Counted from the stretch's first letter, positions 26,097-35,613 are shown. The stretch is DNA of 64,000 nt from JAIBJN01 sp963842305 (GCA_963842305.1 CAWJFW010000007.1:62001-126000), one strand, 5' to 3'. Notes: generated from the letters alone by a model not told the origin. Numbers and translations: made by a program.

Positions 26097-27698
26097 ATGC
26101 TGGGATTGGCAGGAGTCCTTGGGCGAGGAAGTGTCCGAGGCTTGCTGGTCATGGCCGTCGCGTTGGCGGCCTTACTGTCCGCGAATGCGGCGCTTGCGCA
26201 GGTCCCGCAGAGCGACTGTGACGAGCGGAACAACAACACGTACGCGAAGGTGCTGGAATGTATGAGGCTGGACCAGGTGCGTGAGCACCAGGCGGCCTTG
26301 CAGGAAATCGCCGACGCCAATGGCGGGAACCGCTTCGCCGGCCTCGCAGGGCACAACGCCTCGGTCGACTACGCGGTCGACACGTTCGAGGCCGCAGGCT
26401 GGAACGTCAGCCTGCAGGAGTTCGACTACACGGCCTTCCAAATCCTCGGGCCCTCGGCTCTCGAGCAGACGGCGCCCGGTACGGTCAGCTACGTCGAGGA
26501 CGTCGACTTCGGCGTCATCGACCAGTCCGACCCCGGCGACGTCACCGCCCCGGTCACGGCCGTCGACCTCGATCTCGGGGCCGACAATACGTCGACAAGC
26601 GGCTGTGAGCCGGAGGACTTCGACGGGTTCCCGACAGGGAACATCGCGCTGCTCCAGCGCGGTACCTGCACGTTCGAGCTGAAGGCCGAGAACGCCGCGG
26701 ACGCGGGCGCCGTCGGGATCGTGATCTTCAACCAGGGCAACACGCCCGACCGCGAGGGCATCCCGCCCGTCACGCTCACGGCCAACAACACGAGCGGTAT
26801 CCCGGTGCTCGGCACGACCTATCCGCTGGGTGTGACACTGGCCGGCCTCGCAGACGCAGGGACGCTGGAGATGCGGGTCTTCGCCAATACCGAGCGTAAG
26901 ATCCTGCCGACCGCCAACGTGATCGCGGAACGGACCGGCACGAACGACGACAACGTCGTCATGGCCGGCGCGCACCTCGACTCGGTGATCGACGGGCCGG
27001 GCATCAACGACAACGGCTCGGGCAGCGCCGCGCTGCTCGAGGCCGCTCAGCAGCTCGCTCACGTGAAGCTGCAGAACACGGTTCGCCTCGCGTTGTGGAC
27101 CGCGGAGGAGAGCGGACTCGTCGGCTCGACGAACTATGTCGCGAGCCTAAGCGACGATGAGCTGGCGCGGATCGCGCTGTACCTGAACTTCGACATGGTC
27201 GGTTCGCCGAACTACATCTTCATGACGCAGGACGCCGACCAGTCGAGCTTCGAGGCCCCGGTCGTCGTTCCGGACGGCTCGGTCGCCATCGAAGACCTCT
27301 TCGAGTCCTTCTACACGCTGAAGGACGAGCCGTACGACGATGCAGCGTTCGACGGACGCAGCGACTACCAGGCCTTCATCCTCAACGATATCCCCGCCGG
27401 TGGCCTCTTCACCGGTGCCGAGGTGCCCAAGACCGCCGAGCAGCAGGCGATCTGGGGCGGGACCGTGGGCGCACAGTTCGACCCGTGCTACCACCAGGCC
27501 TGCGACACGTTCGCCAACAACAACGACCACGCGCTCGACGTCAACGCCGACTCGATCGCGTTCTCGCTGCTGACGTACGCGTACACGACGGAGGCGGTCA
27601 ACGGCGTGCCGGGCAAGAAGGTGCCCGGCAAGTTCACCATCCCGGATCCGGCCGGCTCCGAGGGCACGTGTCCGGTGCAACCTCCGACCTGCCTGTAA
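26097..27698 (+). CDS. Secreted M28 family zinc aminopeptidase with PA domain
   Basis: The product is 533 residues. ATG 26097 is chosen because GGAAGGGGG lies just upstream and a signal peptide follows at once (about 15-36, ending NAALAQ). A protease-associated insert (about 110-250) includes GNIALLQRGTCTFELKAENA. The catalytic domain has the two-zinc set: AGAHLDSVIDGPGINDNGSG (His, Asp), WTAEESGLVGS (Glu, Glu), LNFDMVGSPN (Asp) and CYHQACD (His). It resembles the Streptomyces-type leucine aminopeptidases. It acts outside the cell in peptide use. A strong bidirectional terminator follows. Confidence 0.93.
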   Translation: MLGLAGVLGRGSVRGLLVMAVALAALLSANAALAQVPQSDCDERNNNTYAKVLECMRLDQVREHQAALQEIADANGGNRFAGLAGHNASVDYAVDTFEAAGWNVSLQEFDYTAFQILGPSALEQTAPGTVSYVEDVDFGVIDQSDPGDVTAPVTAVDLDLGADNTSTSGCEPEDFDGFPTGNIALLQRGTCTFELKAENAADAGAVGIVIFNQGNTPDREGIPPVTLTANNTSGIPVLGTTYPLGVTLAGLADAGTLEMRVFANTERKILPTANVIAERTGTNDDNVVMAGAHLDSVIDGPGINDNGSGSAALLEAAQQLAHVKLQNTVRLALWTAEESGLVGSTNYVASLSDDELARIALYLNFDMVGSPNYIFMTQDADQSSFEAPVVVPDGSVAIEDLFESFYTLKDEPYDDAAFDGRSDYQAFILNDIPAGGLFTGAEVPKTAEQQAIWGGTVGAQFDPCYHQACDTFANNNDHALDVNADSIAFSLLTYAYTTEAVNGVPGKKVPGKFTIPDPAGSEGTCPVQPPTCL

Positions 27699-27719
27699 AC
27701 CCGACGAGCTAACTGAGCC

Positions 27720-27749
27720 AAGGGGGCGGCCGGAAACGGCCGCCCCCTT
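27720..27749. terminator. Bidirectional terminator
   Basis: AAGGGGGCGGCCG and CGGCCGCCCCCTT form a perfect 13-bp stem with a GAAA loop. It lies between the convergent M28 peptidase and proline iminopeptidase genes and serves both. Confidence 0.9.
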
Positions 27750-27754
27750 ACGCT

Positions 27755-28637
27755 TTAGGCCGCCTCGGCCTCCCGGAGGAACGACTCCACGACCTCGAGA
27801 TAACGGTCGCCCTCCTCGAGCACGGGCATGTGGGAGCTCTCCTCGAACACGACCTCGCGCGCATTCGGCAGTCCGTTCAGGAGCGTCGCGGCGATCCGCT
27901 CCGTGCAGAGGTCGTAGCGGCCGCGGACGACGAGGGCAGGCTCCGTGATCTCACCGAGGCGGCCGCGCACGTCCCAGCCGCGAAGCGCGCCGGTCACCGT
28001 CCACTCGTTCGGGCCGACCATCGCGACGTAAACGTACGTACCGAGCTGGGCGTGCATCCGCACGAGCTCCGGGCGATCGCGTGCGCCGCGGTGGACGAAT
28101 AGGTCGTCGAAGGCGTCGAGGGCACGGCGGTAGTCAGGGTGGTCGTAAGTCCCGTGCCTCCTCGCACCGGTCGAGCACCGCGCGGACCTCGTCCGGGAGC
28201 TGCGCACGCAGGCGCCTCGCCTCGGCGGCCCATTCGTCGACGCTCGCAAGGGTCGAGCTGAGCACGAGACCGACGAGGCCTCCGTAGCCGCTGAGCGCGT
28301 GCTCGAGGGCGAGCTGGCCGCCCCACGACGTTCCGAGCAGGTGGATCCGCTCGAGCCCGAGCTGGTCCCGCAGCGCCGCCAGCTCGTCGAGGAAGACCCC
28401 GACGTTCCACTCGAGGTCGTCAGGCCGGTCGGACTTGCCGCAGCCGACCTGGTCGTAGAGGATCACCGGCCGCCCGTCGGCCGCGAGCCCCTCCAACGGC
28501 GCGAAGTAGTGGTGCGTCGAGCCCGGGCCGCCGTGCAGGCAGAGGAGCGGGGTGCGCGTCCCGTTCTCTCCGACAATCCGAAACCACGTGCGATAGCCGC
28601 GATTTTCGATGTACCCCTCGCGCGGCGGTGCGATCAC
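27755..28637 (-). pseudogene. Proline iminopeptidase (alpha/beta hydrolase), +1 frameshift
   Basis: Two frames together make one S33-family enzyme. The first frame (28637 to about 28155) has LLCLHGGPGSTHHYF, YDQVGCGKSDRP and the nucleophile elbow LLGTSWGGQLALEHAL. The second (to 27755) continues with GTYDHPDYRRALDAFDDLF, then GRYDLCTERIA (acid) and EESSHMPVLEE (His). One extra base near 28154 causes the switch: after DRCEEA the first frame runs DLRPP and stops, while dropping one base gives the normal sequence. The GTG start overlaps the preceding dehydrogenase stop. Either a recent pseudogene or a sequencing error; the rest looks intact. Confidence 0.8.
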
Positions 28638-29741
28638 GCGAAGTCGATCACGCTTCGGATGCCGTCGCCGGCCTCCATCAACTCGAAGCCGCGATTGACC
28701 TCGTCGAGGCCGAGCTTGTGCGAGACGAACGCGTCGACGTCGATCTCGCCGGCGAGGTACCGGCGGACGTAGGCCGGCACGTCGTCACGCCCCTTGCAGC
28801 CGCCGAACGACGAGCCGACGACGCGGCGTCCCGTGATCAGGAACCGGGGAGTGACGGCGAGAGACTCGCCCTTCCCGGCGACCCCGCACACCGTAGCCAG
28901 GCCCCAGCCCATGCGGGCGGACTCGACCGCCTGGCGCATGACGGCGACGTTTCCCGTCGCCTCGAACGTGTAGTCGGCGCCGAAGCCGTCGGTGAGACTC
29001 GAGGATCCTCTCGACCACGTCGTCTCCGCCGACCAGCGTCTCGGTGGCGCCGTGGTGAGGGGTCAGGGCGAGCCTCGAGTCGGCGACGTCGACGGCGATG
29101 ATCCGTTCGGCGCCGGCGAGCCGGCAGCCGACGACGGCGCCGAGGCCGACCATGCCGGCACCGAAGACGACGCAGGTCGAGCCCCGCTCGACCTTGGCGG
29201 TGTTGAGTGCGGCCCCGATCCCGGTCGAGAGCCCGCAGGCGAACAGCGCGGCGCGGTCGAGCGGAGCCTCCCGGTCGACCTTCGCGAGCGCGATCTGCGG
29301 CATGACCGTGTACTCCGCGAAGGTCGAGGTGCCCATGAAATGCCGGATGGGCTCGCCGTCGCGGAAGAGGCGCGTCGTGCCGTCGGGAAGGAGGCCCTGG
29401 TTCTGCTGGTCACGAATCGCCAGACAGAGGTTCGTGCGCGGGCTGCGGCAGTGGATGCACTCGCCGCACTGCGGCGAGAAGAGCGTGACGACGTGATCGC
29501 CGGGCTCGACCAGCGCGACGTCCTCACCCACGGCCTCGACGACTCCGGCACCCTCGTGACCGAGCACCGTCGGCGCGTAGCCGGAGGGGTCGGCGCCGGA
29601 GGCCGTGTAGAGATCGGTGTGACAGACGCCACAGGCAACGAGCCTGACGAGCACCTCGCCCGCCTGGGGCTCGGCGAGGTCGAGCTCCTGGACGGACAGC
29701 GGCCGGCCGAACTCCTCGAGGACAGCGGCGCGGATCTTCAT
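28634..29741 (-). pseudogene. Zinc alcohol dehydrogenase, class III-like, +1 frameshift
   Basis: The frame starting at ATG 29741 encodes CGVCHTDLYTASGADP, VLGHEGAGVVEAVG, the structural zinc lobe CGECIHCRSPRTNLC and VVFGAGMVGLGAVVG, then loses sense after VVERILES. Dropping one base near 28997 continues as LTDGFGADYTFEATGN and runs to the stop at 28634. The closest families are S-(hydroxymethyl)glutathione/mycothiol-type or NDMA-linked alcohol dehydrogenases. It is translationally coupled (GTGA) to the equally frameshifted iminopeptidase. Disruption may be an assembly artefact. Confidence 0.8.
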
Positions 29742-29788
29742 GCAGCGCGCAGGTCGTCGAGATCGGTCATCGGGGAAACGTAACCGAG

Positions 29789-30538
29789 ATGACCGACTGG
29801 AAACCCATGGAAGAAACTCCGCCTGCTCCCGTCTTGTTGGCGAACCCAGACATCGAGGTCTGGCTCGCGGAAAGGGAGAGGAAGATGCGGAAAGAGCGAA
29901 GGACACGGATGTTCAGACGCCTCGTTGTCGGGCTCGCGGTTGCGGCTTTCGTCGCTCCGGCGGCACAGGCTCGAGTCGACGGCCCCGGAGCCGGGACGCA
30001 GGCAGATCAGTCTGCCCCCGTCATCCAGGGCGACGACAAGGTGCTCGCCCCCGGCGGCGGCTCGGCGGTCCTGATCCACGGCGACGACAAGGTCATCGTC
30101 GGACAGCCCGGCGACTCGACCGTCCTCATCCACGGCGACGACAAGGTGTTCGCTCCGTCGCAGACGACCGACTACACGCTGGCCGGCTACCGGCGGGCGC
30201 TGCCTCAGGACTACGGCACCCCGGCCGCGGTTCTTGCCGGCGACGACAAGGTCATCGTCGGACAGCCCGGCGACTCGACCGTCCTCATCCACGGCGACGA
30301 CAAGGTGTTCGCTCCGTCGCAGACGACCGACTACACGCTGGCCGGCTACCGGCGGGCGCTGCCTCAGGACTACGGCACCCCGGCCGCGGTTCCGGTCGCC
30401 AGCCCGAGCGTCCCGAGCACGTTCGACTGGCGTGACGCGCTCATCGGCGCAGGCGTCGCGCTCGCGCTCGCGCTCCTGCTGCTTGCCGGAAGCGCTGCGC
30501 TGGGCTCGCGGCGGCGCACTCGCCCCGCGGCTGCCTAG
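29789..30538 (+). CDS. Exported GDDKV-repeat protein with C-terminal membrane anchor
   Basis: 249 residues from ATG 29789; ATG 29885 is an alternative with GGGAGAGG nearby that would start just before the signal peptide (FRRLVVGLAVAAFVAPAAQA). The mature part carries five GDDKV motifs within units such as VLIHGDDKVFAPSQTTDYT, then a Pro/Ser linker and one C-terminal membrane helix followed by Arg-rich residues (about 217-243). This arrangement suggests a wall- or membrane-displayed protein. The central 51 residues are present twice, encoded by a perfect 154-bp duplication. No family is known to me and no function can be assigned. Confidence 0.7.
   Translation: MTDWKPMEETPPAPVLLANPDIEVWLAERERKMRKERRTRMFRRLVVGLAVAAFVAPAAQARVDGPGAGTQADQSAPVIQGDDKVLAPGGGSAVLIHGDDKVIVGQPGDSTVLIHGDDKVFAPSQTTDYTLAGYRRALPQDYGTPAAVLAGDDKVIVGQPGDSTVLIHGDDKVFAPSQTTDYTLAGYRRALPQDYGTPAAVPVASPSVPSTFDWRDALIGAGVALALALLLLAGSAALGSRRRTRPAAA
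30080..30392 (+). repeat. Perfect 154-bp tandem duplication (period 159 bp)
   Basis: Bases 30080-30233 and 30239-30392 are identical, separated by 5 bases. The 159-base period equals 53 codons, so the reading frame is kept. Absence of even synonymous differences indicates a very recent duplication or ongoing gene conversion, or an assembly duplication. Confidence 0.95.
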
Positions 30539-30555
30539 CTCATCAGAATCGACGC

Positions 30556-30581
30556 AGACGGGCCCCGACCGGGGCCCGTCT
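30556..30581. terminator. Terminator after the GDDKV-repeat gene
   Basis: AGACGGGCCCC and GGGGCCCGTCT form an 11-bp stem with a GACC loop, followed by GTTTC. It lies 18 bases after the stop codon. Confidence 0.85.
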
Positions 30582-30632
30582 GTTTCTGGACCCGGTTGGC
30601 AATTCGCCTCGGTGTAGTCTCAGGCCCCGACG

Positions 30633-31907
30633 TTGAGCACGCCGACGCCGACCGCCAGCGGCTATCCGCCACTCCCGCCGAGAACGCGCGCCGCGCTCAC
30701 GGTCGGGCGCGCCGCGGCAACCGCCTCGCGCCTCGCACGTCGGGGACACGGGGGCGTGGTAGGCGGCACCGTGGCGCTCAGGCTCGACCCCGACGCGCTC
30801 AGGCTCCTCGCCCGCGGCCGCACGACCGCGCTCGTGTCCGCGAGCAACGGCAAGAGCACGACGGCGGCGCTTCTCGCGGCGGCGGTGCGGTGCCTGGGAT
30901 CGACGGCGTACAACGAGAACGGGTCGAACATGTCCTCCGGGCTGGTCGTCGCGCTCGAGGCGGCCCGGGAGGCGCCGTATGCGGTGCTCGAGACCGACGA
31001 GTCCTACCTCGGTCCAGTGACCCAGGCGACGCGCCCCCGAGCGATCGCACTCCTGAACCTCAGCCGCGACTACCTCGAGCGCGGCGTGCGCTACAAGCCG
31101 CTCGCGCGCCACTGGCGCGAGACCCTGGAGCTGGTCGACTGGCCGATGACCGTGGTCGCCAACGCTGACGACCCGATCGTGACCTGGGCGGCTCGCGGCG
31201 CGAGTGACGTCGTGTGGGTAGCCGGTGGCGACGAGTGGTCGGAGGACGGCGCGATCTGTCGCGACTGCGTCGTCAGGCTTCGCCGCGACGGCGAGCGCTG
31301 GTGGTGCGATTCCTGCGGACAGGAACGACCCGAGCCGAGCTGGAGGCTCGTGGGAGACACGGCCGAAGGACCTGGCATCTCGGTCCCGCTCACGCTCCAG
31401 GTCCCCGGGCGCATGAACCAGCACAACGCCGTGTTCGCCCTCGTCGCCGCCATGGCGCTCGGCGTCGGCCCCTTCCAGGCCGCAGGGGCGATGGCCACCG
31501 TGGGGAACGTCGACGGGCGTTACAACCGCCGCGACGTCGACGGACGCCAGGTGCGGCTGATCCTCGCCAAGAACCCCGCGAGCTGGCAGGAATCGATCGC
31601 GATCGCGGGCGATTCCGGCGACGCGCTCGTCTTCCACCTCACCGCCCGCGGCGACTTCAACTCGAAGGATGCGAGCCTGGCGTGGGACGCGCCGCTCGAG
31701 CGCCTGGCCGGACGCGACGCCGTCGCCACGGGCCATCGCGCCTCCGATATGGCGCTGCGACTCGAGGTGGCGGGCCTGAACGTGAAGCGCGTTCGCGATC
31801 CCGTCGAGGCGATCCTGGCGAGCCCGCCCGGCCCGGTCTCCGTGATCGGCAACTATCCGGCGTTCCTCGACCTCCGCGACCGTCTCGACGCTCTCGACGC
31901 GACGTGA
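30633..31907 (+). CDS. murT: Lipid II isoglutaminyl synthase subunit MurT
   Basis: The product is 424 residues from a TTG start. MurT activates the D-Glu alpha-carboxylate of lipid II with ATP for amidation. The Mur-ligase ATP motif is VSASNGKSTTAALLA (about residue 69). YNENGSNMSSGL follows, and the zinc-ribbon insertion typical of MurT is present as CRDC (about 209-212) and WWCDSCG (about 226-229). The C-terminal DUF1727 domain contains LAKNPASWQESI. The stop overlaps the gatD start by 4 bases, as usual for this two-subunit enzyme. Confidence 0.95.
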   Translation: MSTPTPTASGYPPLPPRTRAALTVGRAAATASRLARRGHGGVVGGTVALRLDPDALRLLARGRTTALVSASNGKSTTAALLAAAVRCLGSTAYNENGSNMSSGLVVALEAAREAPYAVLETDESYLGPVTQATRPRAIALLNLSRDYLERGVRYKPLARHWRETLELVDWPMTVVANADDPIVTWAARGASDVVWVAGGDEWSEDGAICRDCVVRLRRDGERWWCDSCGQERPEPSWRLVGDTAEGPGISVPLTLQVPGRMNQHNAVFALVAAMALGVGPFQAAGAMATVGNVDGRYNRRDVDGRQVRLILAKNPASWQESIAIAGDSGDALVFHLTARGDFNSKDASLAWDAPLERLAGRDAVATGHRASDMALRLEVAGLNVKRVRDPVEAILASPPGPVSVIGNYPAFLDLRDRLDALDAT

Positions 31908-32662
31908 GCCGGCTGACGGTCGTCGACGTCTATTCGGGAGCGATGTTCCCCCAGGGGGACGGCGGCAATCTGCGCATGCTCGAGTACCGGGCGGCCGCGC
32001 GCGAAATCGAGGTGGAGACGCTGGCTGCGCTGATCGGCGACCCTCTTCCCGAAGGCGACCTCTACGTGCTCCAGGGTGCCGAGGACGAAGACCAGGCCGC
32101 GGTCGCTCGCGGCCTGGCCGACGACGGAGGCCTCGGCCGCGCGGCCGAGGCCGGCAAGGTCGTCGTAGGGATCGGCGCCGGCTTCGAGATCCTCGGCGAG
32201 ACCTTCGACCCACCGGACGGCCGCCGGACGGAGGGGCTCGGCCTCCTCGATGTCCGGACGACGCTCGGCGAGCACGTGGACAACCGAGTCGTCACGAAGC
32301 CGATTCCGCGGCTCGGCCTGCCGGCCCTCGTCGGCTACGAATGGCATCGCGGCCGCACCACCCTCGGGCCCGAGGCGGAGCCGTTCGCCGAGGTCGAGAT
32401 CGGCGTCTGCAACGGCGGCGTGCCACCGACAGACGGCGCCGTGCAGGGCCACGTCGTCGGGACGTACCTGCACGGCCCGCTCCTGCCCCGCAATCCCGAG
32501 CTCGCCGATCTCCTCATCGGCTGGGCGCTCGGCATCGAGTTGGAGCCGCTCCCGAGCGCGTTCGCGGAGTCTGCCCGGCAGGAGCGCATCGCGGAAGCAC
32601 GCGACGTCGAGCGCCGGAAGGAAGGCCTGGTCCATCGGCTGCGCCGGGGTAGGAACCGCTAG
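31904..32662 (+). CDS. gatD: GatD-like glutaminase subunit lacking the catalytic cysteine
   Basis: The product is 252 residues from GTG 31904, coupled to murT. Class-I glutamine amidotransferase features of GatD are present: DLYVLQGAEDEDQ, the segment EGLGLLDVRT, GYEWHRGRTTLG and GTYLHGPLLPRNPELAD with the catalytic His. But at the nucleophile elbow the family has (A/G)-(I/V)-C-G-G-(Y/F)-(Q/E)-x-L-G, whereas here KVVVGIGAGFEILG has Gly in place of Cys and Ala for the next Gly. The codon is GGC, and two neighbouring codons differ from the consensus, so a single sequencing error is unlikely. Glutamine hydrolysis should be lost unless another residue substitutes. Confidence 0.88.
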   Translation: MSRLTVVDVYSGAMFPQGDGGNLRMLEYRAAAREIEVETLAALIGDPLPEGDLYVLQGAEDEDQAAVARGLADDGGLGRAAEAGKVVVGIGAGFEILGETFDPPDGRRTEGLGLLDVRTTLGEHVDNRVVTKPIPRLGLPALVGYEWHRGRTTLGPEAEPFAEVEIGVCNGGVPPTDGAVQGHVVGTYLHGPLLPRNPELADLLIGWALGIELEPLPSAFAESARQERIAEARDVERRKEGLVHRLRRGRNR

Positions 32663-34221
32663 CCCGAACGCAGGGCGCGAAGCGCTTCGAGCTCGCGCAC
32701 CTCCAGGAGCCGCGCCGCTCCCAGGTAGACGGCTCCACCCGCCGCGAGGCCGATCGAGAGGGAGACGATCTGTGCCCACAGGTCCCGCCCGGCCACGTCG
32801 TCGACGAGCCACCAGGCGCCGTAGGCGACGGCGGCCGCGATCCCGGAGGCCACGAGGATGCGCGCGATCGAGCCGGCGACCAGCCGTGGAGACGACAACC
32901 CCGGCCGGCGGCGCATGGCCACGAGCAGGAGCGCGACCCCGACGATGTTCACGAGCGAGGTCGCCAGGGGAATTCCCCAGACACCGACGCGGTAGAGGAA
33001 CGCGTCGAGCACCGCGTTCAGCCCCACTGTGCCGAGCGCGACCGTCGTGGGCACCCAGTTTCGCTGCAGGCTGTAGAAGCCGCGCGAAAGCATGAGCACC
33101 CAGCCATTGAACATGAGCCCGAGCGAGAAGGCGGCGAGACACTCGGCGACCACGACCGTATTGTCTGGGGTGAACGCGCCCCGCTCGTACAGAAGGCGGA
33201 CGATCGGCTGGGCCAGCACCGTGCCGACGGCTGCGGCCGGGAGGAGGAGGAACGCGATCAGTCGCAGCCCGCTGTCGATCGTCGCCCTGAACGAGGGCAG
33301 ATTTCCGACGGCCGCGAAGCGCGACAGGGTCGGAAAGAGCACCGTGACGACCGCCACCGAGAACATGCCCTGTGGGAGCATGTAGATGCGAAACGCCTTC
33401 TCGATCGCGGTCGGCGCAAGCTCCGGGTCGGAGAGCCGAGACGCGAAGACCATGTCGACGAAGATGTTGATGTTGATCAGCCCGAGCGTGAGCGTCACGG
33501 GCAGCATCAGCACGAAGAACCGCTTGACCGCGGGGTCGCGCCAGTCGAAGACTGGCCGCAGCCTGCCGTCGAGGCCGCGGAGCCACGGCACCGGCAGGAG
33601 AAGCTGCACGGCCGCCGCCACGAGCGTGGCGATCGCGTACACGATCAGCTGGGTCGACTCGCTCTCGACGAGCGGGACGAAGACGAGAAGCCCGCCGATG
33701 ATCACGAGGTTCCAGGCGACCGGCGCGAGCGCCGGGACGGTGAACTGGTCGTAGGCGTTCAGGATCCCGACGACGATTCCCGAGATCGTGACGAACGCGA
33801 CGACGGGCATCATGATCCGCGCCAGCGTCACGGCCAAGTCGGGGTCTCCGCCCGGGTCGCCGAATGGGAGGATCAGAAGCGGCGCGATCAGGATGAGGAT
33901 CGCCGTCAGCGCGGAGACGCCGATGAGGACAAGCCAGAAGATCGTCGAGGCGACGCGCCAGGCGCGGGCCTTGTCCTCCTTTGCGAGGAGCTCGCTGAAG
34001 ACAGGGACGAAGGCGCCGGAGAGCGCCGCGTCGCCGACGAAGGCCCGGACGAGGCTCGGGATCTGCGACGCGACCGTGAAGGCGTTGATCTTCCCCGAGA
34101 CACCGAAGAAGTAGGCTGCGACGATCTCGCGACCGAGGCCGAGGGCGCGCGAGAGGCCGGTTGCGAGGGTGAACGTCGCCGTCGAGCGCGCAAGCCGACG
34201 CGCCTGGCCGCCCTCGCTCAT
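32659..34221 (-). CDS. murJ: Lipid II flippase MurJ
   Basis: About 520 residues from ATG 34221 (ATG 34260 would overlap the divergent gene's leader). MurJ/MviN moves lipid II across the membrane. About 14 membrane segments are visible, with the N-terminal ATGLSRALGLGREIVAAYFFG, the AFVGDAALSGAFVPVFSELL loop and YERGAFTPDNT. It is convergent with gatD and overlaps it by 4 bases, so three genes for peptidoglycan precursor handling lie together. Confidence 0.93.
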   Translation of the reverse strand: MSEGGQARRLARSTATFTLATGLSRALGLGREIVAAYFFGVSGKINAFTVASQIPSLVRAFVGDAALSGAFVPVFSELLAKEDKARAWRVASTIFWLVLIGVSALTAILILIAPLLILPFGDPGGDPDLAVTLARIMMPVVAFVTISGIVVGILNAYDQFTVPALAPVAWNLVIIGGLLVFVPLVESESTQLIVYAIATLVAAAVQLLLPVPWLRGLDGRLRPVFDWRDPAVKRFFVLMLPVTLTLGLININIFVDMVFASRLSDPELAPTAIEKAFRIYMLPQGMFSVAVVTVLFPTLSRFAAVGNLPSFRATIDSGLRLIAFLLLPAAAVGTVLAQPIVRLLYERGAFTPDNTVVVAECLAAFSLGLMFNGWVLMLSRGFYSLQRNWVPTTVALGTVGLNAVLDAFLYRVGVWGIPLATSLVNIVGVALLLVAMRRRPGLSSPRLVAGSIARILVASGIAAAVAYGAWWLVDDVAGRDLWAQIVSLSIGLAAGGAVYLGAARLLEVRELEALRALRSG

Positions 34222-34286
34222 CCCGGCGAGTATACGAGGGTGGGCGTACGCCGCACTCATTGCTGGCGGCCGGTCGGAGGCCGCCG

Positions 34287-35501
34287 ATGACGGCGAAGCC
34301 TGATCTCCTCTCGATCGCCCTGATCTTCTGCGCCGCGGCCCTCGCTCCGATCCTCAGCCGCGTCACGAGGCGGATCATCGTGCCGGTCGTCGTCGTCGAG
34401 ATCCTGCTGGGGATTCTCATCGGCCCACAGGTTTTCGACATCGCGAAGCCCGACCCGTACATCCAGTTCCTGTCCGCGTTCGGTCTCGTTGTGCTCTTCT
34501 TCCTCGCGGGGATCGAGGTCATCCACAGCAACGTCTCGCGCCAGCTGCTCACGCGCGGCTCGATCGGCTGGGGCATCTCGATATCCATCGGCGCGATCCT
34601 CGGCTTCGGGCTCGAGGCCGCCGGTGTGGGCGCCTCCGGGTGGTTGATCGCGGTCGCGATCGCGACGACCGCACTCGGCACGCTCGTGCCGATCCTCTCC
34701 GACGCCGGCGTCCTCCGATCGCCGCTCGGGCAAAACACGCTCGGGTCGGCGGTCGCCGGCGAGTTCTGGCCGATCGTCGTCATCTCGCTCTTCCTGACCG
34801 GGGCGCACGCGACGGCGGCGAGCATCATCCTGCTGATCGGCTTCGGCCTCGTCGTCCTCGGGACCGCCATCATCGCCGTCAACGTGCGGCCCCCGCGGAT
34901 GATCACGCTCGCGCGCGAGACGGTGAACAAGAGCGGCCAGTTCGCCGTCCGCCTGGCGGTGGCCACGCTCGCATTGCTCGTCTACCTGGCCGACGAGCTC
35001 GACTTCGACTATGTGCTGGGCGCGTTCGCCGCTGGACTGATCATCGGGCTCGTCACACAAGGGGAGACCGGCGAGCAGCTCCTCCCGCGCTTCTGGACGA
35101 TCGGGTACGGCTTCCTCATCCCGGTCTTCTTCATCGTCACCGGCATGGAATACGACCTCGACGGCCTTCTCACCGCCGAGGGCCTCGCTCTCGGGGCTCT
35201 CTTCCTGCTGCTCCTGCTCGTCACACGCGGAACGGCCGCCCTTCTCTCGTACCGCGAGCTCGGAGCGCGTCGGACCGCCTCGCTCGCACTCTTCAGCGCG
35301 ACCGGGCTCCCCCTGATCGTGGCGGTGATCGAGGTGGGCGAGGAGCGCGGGAATATCGACTCGGACGTCGCCGCCGCCCTCGTCGGCGCCGGCATGATGT
35401 CCGTCCTGCTCTACCCGTTGCTCGGGCTGCTCATCGCCCGCTCGCCGCGCCCGAAGGGCGCCTCCGGCACCGAGGCGGTGCCGGAGCCCGAGCCGTCCTA
35501 G
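34287..35501 (+). CDS. Cation:proton antiporter, CPA2/Kef type
   Basis: The product is 404 residues; ATG 34287 has GGAGG six bases upstream. About 12 membrane segments are seen, including VVLFFLAGIEVIHSN, TTALGTLVPILSDAGVL and the ion-site region GSAVAGEFWPIVVI. There is no C-terminal TrkA-N/RCK domain, so it is the short membrane-only form. It probably exchanges Na+ or K+ for protons; ion preference is not readable from sequence. Divergent from murJ. Confidence 0.85.
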   Translation: MTAKPDLLSIALIFCAAALAPILSRVTRRIIVPVVVVEILLGILIGPQVFDIAKPDPYIQFLSAFGLVVLFFLAGIEVIHSNVSRQLLTRGSIGWGISISIGAILGFGLEAAGVGASGWLIAVAIATTALGTLVPILSDAGVLRSPLGQNTLGSAVAGEFWPIVVISLFLTGAHATAASIILLIGFGLVVLGTAIIAVNVRPPRMITLARETVNKSGQFAVRLAVATLALLVYLADELDFDYVLGAFAAGLIIGLVTQGETGEQLLPRFWTIGYGFLIPVFFIVTGMEYDLDGLLTAEGLALGALFLLLLLVTRGTAALLSYRELGARRTASLALFSATGLPLIVAVIEVGEERGNIDSDVAAALVGAGMMSVLLYPLLGLLIARSPRPKGASGTEAVPEPEPS

Positions 35502-35613
35502 GTCGGGGTAGTCCTCCTGTCGGGGACGACGGGGACGACGATCAGGGTGATGAGGGACAAGAAGCCGAGGCCACTGCCCGCGCCGACCGCCTGTCGGCGT
35601 ACTCTCGCCGGAG

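Noticed and set aside
24416..26356. A 646-codon minus-strand open frame
   Set aside because: Antisense to the HYR/fibronectin-repeat gene, which has a signal peptide and recognisable repeats.
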